Origin: Planomonospora sp. ID67723
Lineage (GTDB): Bacteria > Actinomycetota > Actinomycetes > Streptosporangiales > Streptosporangiaceae
Assembly (NCBI RefSeq): GCF_015711605.1
Contig: NZ_JABTEZ010000001.1
Coordinates: 2,508,001-2,572,000 of the forward strand
Direction: 5' to 3'
Length of the DNA: 64,000 nt
Below the pieces are notes generated by a model, which saw only the letters and a program-made list of their open reading frames with translations, was not told the DNA's origin and ran no database searches. This document shows, piece after piece, positions 58,601 through 64,000 of this stretch. The translations under genes were made by a program, and so were the position numbers. The stretch's first letter is position 1. Each line of letters starts with the position of its first letter.

Positions 58601-58729
58601 CGCAACCGGCTGGCGAGCTTCCAGCGGGGAGTACGGCAGGGCAGGGCGGTGGCCAAGGGCGAGATCGGCGAGGACCAGACGTATCCCGGCCCCGCGTGGG
58701 GCGCCGGAACAGACAGGGAGAACCGGTGA
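55679..58729 (+). CDS. cvnA: Conservon 4 sensor kinase-like protein CvnA
   Basis: This protein of about 1016 aa has a longer basic N terminus, then LALRNWRVRSRL and TM1 near 57-80. A NIT-type outer domain, TM2 near 367-392 and HAMP follow. MFVNLSRRSQTLVERQ lies near 471, LDHLATRMRRNSENLLVLAG near 510, N-box ELVENAISFSP near 582 and DLGIGM near 615. The tail is Ser/Phe/Pro-rich with EEFLPIFAAVESDWF and RLASFQRGVRQGRA. GTG 55679 follows GGAGG at short spacing; GTG 55721 is the alternative. Unlike conservons 1 and 3, cvnB follows after a 33-bp gap, not an overlap. Confidence 0.9.
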   Translation: MRTASIPTERGNGWVPARDDGQGAPPEGGQIPDPKGRGVGRKGGKLALRNWRVRSRLVALIAIPTAAAIVLGVLRVVTAIGTAAEYEQVRTTAELAADLSDLVHGLQLERDLSARFVAQGRPQAGRQRLKDQYDVVDKLAKSVSDRIDILVGGGDFADREREQIARMGSRITELPSMRTTATDTSLPPLPMINVYSEAIREFLVIHDEIIQGDADQELSGSASAFAALGRAKEQASQERANLAVALVGKSFTPEGLDAFIAARAQRDSELAVFRAEASLAQRQFYDDTVTGQKIDRAEFIRLRALALAAEGAPLVRVNASGTGSGDQTVWFDASSEAVDRMRVVEKSIANTVIAQSRAFQESEQRGALIAGGLTALLLLLVLAITVVVARSLVKPLRTLRTEALSIAGSRLPETVQAMRESGEVTAKEVPPIGVVSDDEIGEVARAFDEVHREAVRLAGEEASLRSNVNAMFVNLSRRSQTLVERQLALIESLEQGEQDENRLGSLFRLDHLATRMRRNSENLLVLAGQEPARRWSQPIPLIDVVRASLSEVESYERVELRLSGGVSVAGTSVNDVVHLIAELVENAISFSPRETKVVVSSNRIDGGGVMISVTDLGIGMTGEELAQANWRLANPPVVDVSVSRRMGLFVVGRLALRHGIRVQLRQQDSGGLTAMVLLPENLLATVGGQMPGMQMPGMQPGPQSGDWGAAPSSMPSMPSASSFPSMDRPPVLTSPVSLDAARPAFSSFEAARQDFNSFDAGQGAASFQSFSGGGGFGQAPVDTPWPGHVPAPGSGPGWPNTFTEEPGPSWPTGPMRGDSGAWPDPSAVPPGSRRFASEADSTGPLPVVHDSFPLEEEREEFLPIFAAVESDWFKKAEPYEPSPAPASAPQDRSEDFRETTTVQAPVKPDAWSSPADAGWQAARAASEPTLGGLTGSGLPKRVPKANLVPGAAPSDPAGAPQAHAPRPVVSPDAVRNRLASFQRGVRQGRAVAKGEIGEDQTYPGPAWGAGTDRENR

Positions 58730-58762
58730 GCTGTCCGGCAGGATCGGCAAGGAGGAAGGCGC

Positions 58763-59185
58763 GTGCGTGAACTGAGCCAGGCCGCTCGGGGGGTCAACTG
58801 GCTGATCACCGACTTCGTGAACAACGTCCCAGGCGTTGCGCACACGGTCGTGGTGTCGACCGACGGTCTGCCGCTGGCGTTCTCGGACGGGTTCCCCCGG
58901 GACCGGGCCGACCAGCTGGCCGCGGTGGCCGCCGGCCTGATCAGCCTGACCCAGGGCGCATCCCGGGTCTTCGAGGGCGGGGCGGTCACCCAGACCGTGG
59001 TGGAGATGCAGCGAGGACTGCTCCTCATCATGTCGATCAGCGACGGCTCCTGCCTGGCGGTGCTGGCCGCCGCCGACTGCGACATGGGTCTGGTGGCCTA
59101 CCAGATGACCCTGCTCGTCGAACGGGCGGGACAGGTGCTGACACCGGCCGTTCGCGCCGAGCTCCAGGCATCCCATCCCCGGTGA
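58763..59185 (+). CDS. cvnB: Conservon 4 roadblock/LC7 protein CvnB
   Basis: This 140-aa protein has VNWLITDFVNNVPGVAHTVVVSTDGLPLA and CDMGLVAYQMTLLVERAGQVLTPAVR, the same length as both other copies. GTG 58763 has GGAGG about 8 nt upstream. Likely partner of CvnD. Confidence 0.93.
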   Translation: MRELSQAARGVNWLITDFVNNVPGVAHTVVVSTDGLPLAFSDGFPRDRADQLAAVAAGLISLTQGASRVFEGGAVTQTVVEMQRGLLLIMSISDGSCLAVLAAADCDMGLVAYQMTLLVERAGQVLTPAVRAELQASHPR

Positions 59186-59219
59186 GGGTGCGCAATGGAT
59201 ACTGTCCTAGGAGGGTGCC

Positions 59220-59678
59220 GTGGCAGGCCGCGGCTGGACCGATGAGGGGGGCCCGCTGAGCGGGCCGCCCTACGAGTCGATGGACAACGCCCACCGGCAA
59301 CAGGGCGGTCCTTCACATCACATGCAGCCGGCGCCGGCGGAGCAGAGCTCGCTGGTCCGGCCGTACGCCGTGACCGGGGGACGCACCGCTCCCCGGACCC
59401 AGCTCGCCATGGAGGCACTGGTCTCCTCGGCGACGTCGATCCATCACGATCTGTCTACCCGTACGCCGGAGTACCAGGCGATCAGCGCTCTCTGCCGGCA
59501 TGTGCGTTCGGTCGCCGAGATCTCCGCGATGCTGCGCATTCCTCTCGGCGTCACGCGGATCCTGGTGGCCGACATGGCGGCTGAGGGCCTGATCCAGCTC
59601 CATCAGCCCCAGCTGAACGCGGGCAAGCCGGATCTCAACCTGCTGGAAAGGGTGCTCAGTGGACTTCGCAGGCTCTAG
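59220..59678 (+). CDS. cvnC: Conservon 4 DUF742 protein CvnC
   Basis: This 152-aa protein has a ~40-residue Gly/Pro/Gln/His-rich N terminus before VRPYAVTGGRTAP, then RSVAEISAMLRIPLGVTRILVADMAAEGLIQLH. GTG 59220 follows AGGAGG at 59210-59215. The last 20 bp overlap cvnD, and the 31 bases up to the stop are identical to conservon 1. Confidence 0.93.
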   Translation: MAGRGWTDEGGPLSGPPYESMDNAHRQQGGPSHHMQPAPAEQSSLVRPYAVTGGRTAPRTQLAMEALVSSATSIHHDLSTRTPEYQAISALCRHVRSVAEISAMLRIPLGVTRILVADMAAEGLIQLHQPQLNAGKPDLNLLERVLSGLRRL

Positions 59679-60252
59679 CCGCCCCGGCGGCCTCACCTCG
59701 ACCAAGATCGTCGTCGCCGGTGGCTTCGGTGTGGGGAAGACCACGTTCGTGGGCGCTGTGTCGGAGATCCTCCCGCTGACCACGGAGGCGGTGATGACCG
59801 ACGCGAGCGCCGGGATCGACGATCTCGGTCTCACCCCGAACAAGACCACCACCACGGTGGCGATGGACTTCGGCCGGGTCTCCCTGGACCGCGACCTGAT
59901 CCTGTACCTGTTCGGCACGCCGGGCCAGCACCGGTTCTGGTTCATGTGGGACGACCTGGTCCGCGGCGCCATCGGCGCGGTCGTGCTGGTCGACACCCGC
60001 CGCCTGGCCGACAGCTTCCCGGCGATCGACTACTTCGAGGAGGCGCAGCTGCCCTTCGTCGTGGCGCTCAACGGCTGGGACGGAAGCTACCCGCACGCGG
60101 AGGAGGAGGTGCGGGAGGCGCTGACGCTCGATCCCGGCATCCCGATCTCGCGGACCGACGCGCGCTCCCGCGACGCGGTGAAGTCCACGCTCATCACCCT
60201 GGTGGAGCACGCGCTGACCGTGCGCATGGCCGTTCCCGGCTGGGGCCGCTAG
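59659..60252 (+). CDS. cvnD: Conservon 4 small GTPase CvnD
   Basis: This 197-aa Ras-like GTPase has P-loop GGFGVGKTT, switch II GTPGQHRFWFMWDDL, G4 as NGWD and the late TDARSRDAVK. GTG 59659 lies in the end of cvnC. It is the last gene of the conservon, 131 bp before ffh; no clear terminator is visible in that gap. Confidence 0.93.
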   Translation: MDFAGSSRPGGLTSTKIVVAGGFGVGKTTFVGAVSEILPLTTEAVMTDASAGIDDLGLTPNKTTTTVAMDFGRVSLDRDLILYLFGTPGQHRFWFMWDDLVRGAIGAVVLVDTRRLADSFPAIDYFEEAQLPFVVALNGWDGSYPHAEEEVREALTLDPGIPISRTDARSRDAVKSTLITLVEHALTVRMAVPGWGR

Positions 60253-60383
60253 GCGGGATGATCCGGCCTCTCCGCCCGCGGCGACCGCGCGGACACCCCC
60301 GCACCGGGGCACCGGGCGTACCTTCCAGCGGATAGGCTGGGAGGTCGAGTCGCAGACCTGTAGCGCAGAGGCTGGCCAATCAC

Positions 60384-61931
60384 GTGTTCGAGACGCTTTC
60401 CGACCGGCTCACATCGGTCTTCTCCTCCCTTCGATCCAAGGGTCGGCTCTCCGATGCCGACATCGACGCGACCTGCCGCGAGATCCGCATCGCGCTGCTC
60501 GAGGCCGACGTCGCGCTGCCCGTCGTCAAGACGTTCGTGGCGCAGGTCAAGGAGCGCGCCCGCGGGGCGGAGGTCTCCCAGGCGCTGAACCCGGCCCAGC
60601 AGGTCGTCAAGATCGTCAATGACGAGCTGATCGGGATCCTGGGCGGTGAGACCCGGCGGCTCCGCTATGCGAAGAACCCGCCGACCGTCATCATGCTCGC
60701 CGGTCTCCAGGGAGCCGGCAAGACCACCCTGGCGGGCAAGCTCGCCCGCTGGCTGCGGGAGCAGAACCACGTTCCGCTGCTGGTCGCCGCGGACCTCCAG
60801 CGTCCCAACGCGGTCCAGCAGCTCGCCGTCATGGCCGAGCGGGCGGGGGTCGCGGTCTACGCCCCCGAGCCAGGCAACGGCGTCGGCGACCCCATCGCGG
60901 TGGCCCGCCAGTCGATCGACCACGCCCGCCGGCAGCAGCACGACATCGTCATCATCGACACCGCCGGCCGCCTGGGCATCGACCAGGAGCTGATGAAGCA
61001 GGCCGCGGACATCCGCGACGCGGTCTCGCCGGACGAGGTCCTGTTCGTCGTCGACGCCATGATCGGCCAGGACGCCGTCTCCACGGCCCAGGCCTTCATG
61101 GAGGGCGTCGGCTTCGACGGGGTCGTGCTCACCAAGCTCGACGGCGACGCCCGCGGCGGCGCCGCCCTGTCGGTCCGCCACATCACCGGCAAGCCGATCA
61201 TGTTCGCGTCCACCGGTGAGAAGCTCGAGGACTTCGACGCCTTCCACCCGGACCGGATGGCCTCCCGCATCCTCGACATGGGCGACATCCTCACCCTGAT
61301 CGAGCAGGCCCAGAAGACCTTCGACGAGGGAGAAGCCGCCAGGATGGCGGACAAGCTCACCTCGGGCGAGGGCTTCACCCTGGACGACTTCCTCGAGCAG
61401 ATGATGATGGTCCGGAAGATGGGCCCCATCAAGAACCTGCTCGGCATGATGCCCGGCATGGGGCAGATGCGCGACCAGCTCAACCAGGTCGACGACCGCG
61501 ACCTGGACCGCATCGCCGCCATCATCCGCTCCATGACGCCGGGCGAGCGCCAGGACCCGAAGATCATCAAGGGTTCGCGCCGCGAGCGCATCGCCAGGGG
61601 TTCCGGCGTCACCGTGACAGAGGTCAACAACCTGGTCGTGCGCTTCTTCGAGGCGCAGAAGATGATGAAGCGGATGGCCGGCGGGCTGGGCATCCCCGGC
61701 ATGCCGGGCGGTCGCAAGGGCAAGGCCGCGCAGAAGAAGGCGGCCAAGGGCCGGCGCGTCAGCGGCGACCCGCGTAAGGCCGCGCTCGGCAAGAGCGCGT
61801 CCGGCGGCGCGGAGAAGGCCCCCAACGTCGGCGGAGCCCTCGGCAACCTGGGCGCCGGCCAGCTCCCGCCCGGCCTGGAGCTGCCGCCCGGCTTCGACCC
61901 CTCCAAGTTCAAGTTCCCGGGACAGAAGTGA
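60384..61931 (+). CDS. ffh: Signal recognition particle protein Ffh (SRP54)
   Basis: This 515-aa SRP GTPase binds 4.5S RNA and signal sequences and docks with FtsY for co-translational membrane targeting. The N domain ends near residue 85. The G domain has GLQGAGKTT, DLQRPNAVQQL, DTAGRLGID and TKLDGDARGG. The methionine-rich M domain has MGPIKNLLGMMPGMGQ and SRRERIARGSGVTVTEVNNLV. A Lys/Gly/Pro-rich C-terminal tail of about 75 residues is usual in actinobacteria. GTG 60384 fits the start of the N domain. Confidence 0.97.
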   Translation: MFETLSDRLTSVFSSLRSKGRLSDADIDATCREIRIALLEADVALPVVKTFVAQVKERARGAEVSQALNPAQQVVKIVNDELIGILGGETRRLRYAKNPPTVIMLAGLQGAGKTTLAGKLARWLREQNHVPLLVAADLQRPNAVQQLAVMAERAGVAVYAPEPGNGVGDPIAVARQSIDHARRQQHDIVIIDTAGRLGIDQELMKQAADIRDAVSPDEVLFVVDAMIGQDAVSTAQAFMEGVGFDGVVLTKLDGDARGGAALSVRHITGKPIMFASTGEKLEDFDAFHPDRMASRILDMGDILTLIEQAQKTFDEGEAARMADKLTSGEGFTLDDFLEQMMMVRKMGPIKNLLGMMPGMGQMRDQLNQVDDRDLDRIAAIIRSMTPGERQDPKIIKGSRRERIARGSGVTVTEVNNLVVRFFEAQKMMKRMAGGLGIPGMPGGRKGKAAQKKAAKGRRVSGDPRKAALGKSASGGAEKAPNVGGALGNLGAGQLPPGLELPPGFDPSKFKFPGQK

Positions 61932-62044
61932 GCGACGACAACGACGGCAGGTTCCACGGACGGGCCCGGTTGATCTGGATGATCATCATCATCGGGTTCA
62001 TCGTGGTGGCCGCGCTGGAGCTGCTGGGAGTCCGTCCCAAGTAG
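61928..62044 (+). CDS. 38-aa single-pass membrane protein after ffh
   Basis: GTG 61928 overlaps the ffh stop by 4 bp (GTGA) and opens a 38-codon frame. It begins SDDNDGRFHGRARLIW, then has a hydrophobic segment IIIIGFIVVAALELLG (about 17-33) and ends VRPK. A charged N terminus, one membrane helix and a short basic tail make a plausible small membrane protein. Translational coupling to ffh suggests equal production with SRP. I do not recognise a family. Composition and coupling argue that it is real. Confidence 0.6.
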   Translation: MSDDNDGRFHGRARLIWMIIIIGFIVVAALELLGVRPK

Positions 62045-62386
62045 GACGGGCGGGCGGCGGGCGTGCACGAAACCTCCGCCGCCTCTCCCGCCGCCTCTCC
62101 TGGGGCCGTCCGGCGCGCCGCGGAGCCGTACGGCGGGCCGACGGGCGGGGCGGAGGTCGCCGGGGGCCCGCGTTGCCGAGATTTTTCCCGGCGGAGCCAC
62201 GGGAGAGTGCGATCGGGTGGCGGGGCACCCCCGTGTGTCTGGCACAATGACATGTTGGAACATCCCGACCACGCGGGCGCCCTCTAACCCCCGCCGGTCG
62301 TGCCTGTCCCTGTAGCGGTCCGCTCCTCGTGCCCCACTCGATGAGACGCCGCTCGCCCACGCTCTAATGCAGGAGAGACCACACCA
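62045..62386. other. Intergenic region before rpsP
   Basis: This 342-bp gap has GC-rich sequence with small hairpins. CACAAT at 62243-62248 is a possible -10 for rpsP (no good -35), and AGGAGAG near 62371 is the rpsP ribosome binding site. No gene is visible. A leader of about 130 nt would precede rpsP. Confidence 0.4.
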
Positions 62387-62851
62387 GTGGCAGTCAAGAT
62401 CAAGCTCAAGCGGCTCGGCATGATCCGCAACGCGCAGTACCGTGTCGTCATCGCCGACAGCCGCACCAAGCGTGACGGTCGGGCGATCGAGGAGATCGGC
62501 CTGTACCACCCGAAGGAGAACCCCTCGCGCATCGAGATCGACGCCGAGCGGGCGGCCTACTGGCTGGGTGTCGGCGCGCAGCCGACCGGGCCGGTGATGA
62601 AGCTCCTCAAGATCACCGGTGACTGGCAGAAGTTCAAGGGCGAGCCCGCCCCGGCTCCGAAGCTCGTCGCCGAGCCCAAGCCGGACCGGCACGCCGCCTA
62701 CGAGGCCGCGGCCAAGGAGACCCTCTCCCTCGACGCCGCCGCGACCACGCCGAAGAAGTCGGCGAAGAAGGCCGTGAAGGCCGAGGAGGCCCCCGCCGAG
62801 ACCCCGGCCGAGCCGGTCGCCGCCGAGGAGAAGCCGGAAGGCGAGGCCTGA
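62387..62851 (+). CDS. rpsP: 30S ribosomal protein S16
   Basis: This 154-aa protein begins [26 protein letters not shown], the universal S16 start, and has the core to about residue 85. A 70-residue Ala/Lys/Glu/Pro-rich C-terminal extension follows, common in actinobacteria and absent from the ~80-aa E. coli protein. GTG 62387 has AGGAGAG upstream. First gene of the rpsP-khpA-rimM-trmD run. Confidence 0.97.
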   Translation: MAVKIKLKRLGMIRNAQYRVVIADSRTKRDGRAIEEIGLYHPKENPSRIEIDAERAAYWLGVGAQPTGPVMKLLKITGDWQKFKGEPAPAPKLVAEPKPDRHAAYEAAAKETLSLDAAATTPKKSAKKAVKAEEAPAETPAEPVAAEEKPEGEA

Positions 62852-62852
62852 G

Positions 62853-63095
62853 GTGCTCGAGGAGGCCCTCGAGCACCTGGTGAAGGGCATCGTCGAACAT
62901 CCCGACGAGATCCAGGTCCGGGCCCGCCGCATCCGCAGCGGGCGCGTGCTTGAGGTCCGGGTCCATCCCGAGGACCTGGGCAAGGTCATCGGCCGCGGTG
63001 GCCGTACGGCCAAGGCGCTCCGCACCGTCGTGAACGCGCTTGGCGACGGCAAGTACGTCCGGGTCGACCTGCTCGACCTGGACGAGGTCCGCTGA
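62853..63095 (+). CDS. khpA: KH-domain RNA-binding protein KhpA
   Basis: This 80-aa single KH domain has the GxxG loop GRGG at residues 47-50 (GKVIGRGGRTAKALR). The family (KhpA/YlqC) binds RNA with KhpB and affects cell division and envelope growth in Firmicutes. GTG 62853 starts 1 bp after the rpsP stop. This position between rpsP and rimM is conserved in Gram-positives. Confidence 0.95.
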   Translation: MLEEALEHLVKGIVEHPDEIQVRARRIRSGRVLEVRVHPEDLGKVIGRGGRTAKALRTVVNALGDGKYVRVDLLDLDEVR

Positions 63096-63114
63096 CACGC
63101 GATCCATCGAGCGG

Positions 63115-63143
63115 ACGGGTCACCCACGCCGTGGGTGACCCGT
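63115..63143 (+). terminator. 13-bp hairpin between khpA and rimM
   Basis: ACGGGTCACCCAC (63115-63127) and GTGGGTGACCCGT (63131-63143) pair perfectly around a 3-nt loop, followed by TTGCGTTCTTT. It is the most classical intrinsic terminator in the window, yet it sits inside a conserved operon, so it may attenuate rimM-trmD relative to rpsP or mark a second promoter. Confidence 0.8.
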
Positions 63144-63192
63144 TTGCGTTCTTTCCGCTTCTTTTCGCACACGATGACTTCAGGAGACGGGC

Positions 63193-63708
63193 GTGCAGCT
63201 TGTCGTTGGCCGGATCGGCCGCCCGCACGGGCTCCGCGGCGACGTGACCGTGGAGGTGCGTACCGACGACCCGGAGCAGCGTTTCGCGCCCGGTTCGGCC
63301 CTGTCCACCGACCCCGCCTCCGCAGGCCCGCTCGTCGTGGAGTCGCGGCGCTGGCACTCCGGGATCCTGCTGGTCCGCTTCGAGGGCGTGGACGACAGGA
63401 ACCGCGCCGAGGAGCTGCGAGGCACCACCCTCGTCATCGACTCGGCCGACATCCCGCCCTCCGACGACCCCGACGAGTTCTACGACCACCAGCTCATCGG
63501 CCTCACCGTGGTCACCCCCGACGGCGAGCGGGCCGGCGAGGTGGTCGACGTGCTCCACCACGGCCAGGACCTGCTGGTCGTGCGGCGCGCCGGCAGGGAT
63601 GTCTACGTGCCGTTCGTGAAGGCGCTGGTCCCGGAGATCGACCTGGAGCAGGGCACGCTCCTGGTGGACGGCCCGGCAGGCCTGCTGGATCCGGACCAGA
63701 TCGTCTGA
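63193..63708 (+). CDS. rimM: 16S rRNA processing protein RimM
   Basis: This 171-aa assembly factor for the 30S head binds S19. The N-terminal beta-barrel starts [22 protein letters not shown], the PRC-barrel half has [36 protein letters not shown], and the C terminus is [23 protein letters not shown] 63193 follows AGGAGA. Its stop overlaps nothing; trmD starts 1 bp later. Confidence 0.96.
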   Translation: MQLVVGRIGRPHGLRGDVTVEVRTDDPEQRFAPGSALSTDPASAGPLVVESRRWHSGILLVRFEGVDDRNRAEELRGTTLVIDSADIPPSDDPDEFYDHQLIGLTVVTPDGERAGEVVDVLHHGQDLLVVRRAGRDVYVPFVKALVPEIDLEQGTLLVDGPAGLLDPDQIV

Positions 63709-63709
63709 C

Positions 63710-64000
63710 ATGCGTATCGACATCATCTCGATCTTCCCCGAGTACTTCGCCCCGCTCGACGTCTCCCTCATCGGCAAGGCCCGCGAGCGCGGCACCCTCG
63801 ACATCCGCCTGCACCAGCTCCGCGACTGGACGCACGACGTGCACCACACCGTGGACGACACGCCCTACGGCGGCGGTCCCGGAATGGTCATGAAGCCGGA
63901 CCCGTGGGGCGCCGCCCTCGACGACGTCCTGGCCACCGACCCCGCCGCCCGTCCGCGGATCGTCGTGCCGACGCCGAGCGGAGTCCCCTTCACCCAGAAG
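63710..64000 (+). CDS. trmD: tRNA (guanine-N1)-methyltransferase TrmD (cut by window end)
   Basis: The first 97 residues are present and the gene runs off the right edge. [16 protein letters not shown] and the [17 protein letters not shown] motif identify TrmD, the SPOUT-fold enzyme that makes m1G37 in tRNA. ATG 63710 starts 1 bp after rimM. Confidence 0.96.
   Translation, partial: MRIDIISIFPEYFAPLDVSLIGKARERGTLDIRLHQLRDWTHDVHHTVDDTPYGGGPGMVMKPDPWGAALDDVLATDPAARPRIVVPTPSGVPFTQK

Noticed and set aside
60253-60383. Terminator after conservon 4
   Set aside because: Only short imperfect GC-rich pairings were found in the gap before ffh; not enough to call.

Overview
The window is very GC-rich DNA with frequent GTG starts and almost end-to-end coding. 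It comes from a filamentous actinobacterium, most likely of the Streptosporangiaceae type. Support for this is the presence of conservons (cvnABCD), a HrdD-like group 2 sigma factor behind a SigR-type promoter, a GlnR-type box before amtB-glnK-glnD, and the hutU / M20 hydrolase / hutF / hutI histidine pathway. No insertion sequence, phage gene, CRISPR array, tRNA or rRNA was recognised, so this looks like core to semi-accessory chromosome.

Layout. 1-115 is the tail of an ABC exporter. 443-10476 is mainly histidine catabolism: hutU, an RpiR-type regulator, then an M20 amidohydrolase, hutF and hutI. Inserted in it are a PadR-controlled drug-exporter-like pair, a small hypothetical gene and a short-chain dehydrogenase. 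10681-11619 is a group 2 sigma factor. 11950-15872 is the nitrogen set amtB-glnK-glnD. 16004-20401 is conservon 1. 20457-27218, on the minus strand, is a glycine-betaine-type ABC transporter with two binding proteins and a choline dehydrogenase-like enzyme. 27576-30971 is a reduced conservon holding only cvnA and cvnC. 31123-33819 is a large protein of unknown function. 33908-35991 encodes a SIS-domain protein and a maltokinase/glucosamine-kinase-like enzyme. 36132-43387 is a polyamine-type transporter (PotDBCA) with a TetR regulator, a GT1 glycosyltransferase and an aminobutyraldehyde-type aldehyde dehydrogenase. 43521-47931 is conservon 3. 47993-55205 holds two paralogous NrtA/SsuA-like binding proteins flanking a flavin monooxygenase, an O-methyltransferase and the ABC transporter genes. 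55679-60252 is conservon 4. 60384-64000 is the housekeeping run ffh, a tiny membrane protein, rpsP, khpA, rimM and trmD (cut by the window end).

How it fits together. Four sensor-kinase/GTPase conservons lie within 44 kb, each next to a transporter or nutrient operon: ammonium, betaine, polyamine and the NrtA-like system. Three are complete. In these the cvnC/cvnD overlap is nearly invariant at nucleotide level. In the cvnA-cvnC pair, which lacks cvnD, the same peptide is encoded by mostly different synonymous codons. Candidate regulatory sites include paired TGAATG/CATTCA operators at both hut promoters, a 17-bp palindrome before the betaine operon, a shared motif before both NrtA-like binding-protein genes, and a shared motif before cvnA of conservons 1 and 3.
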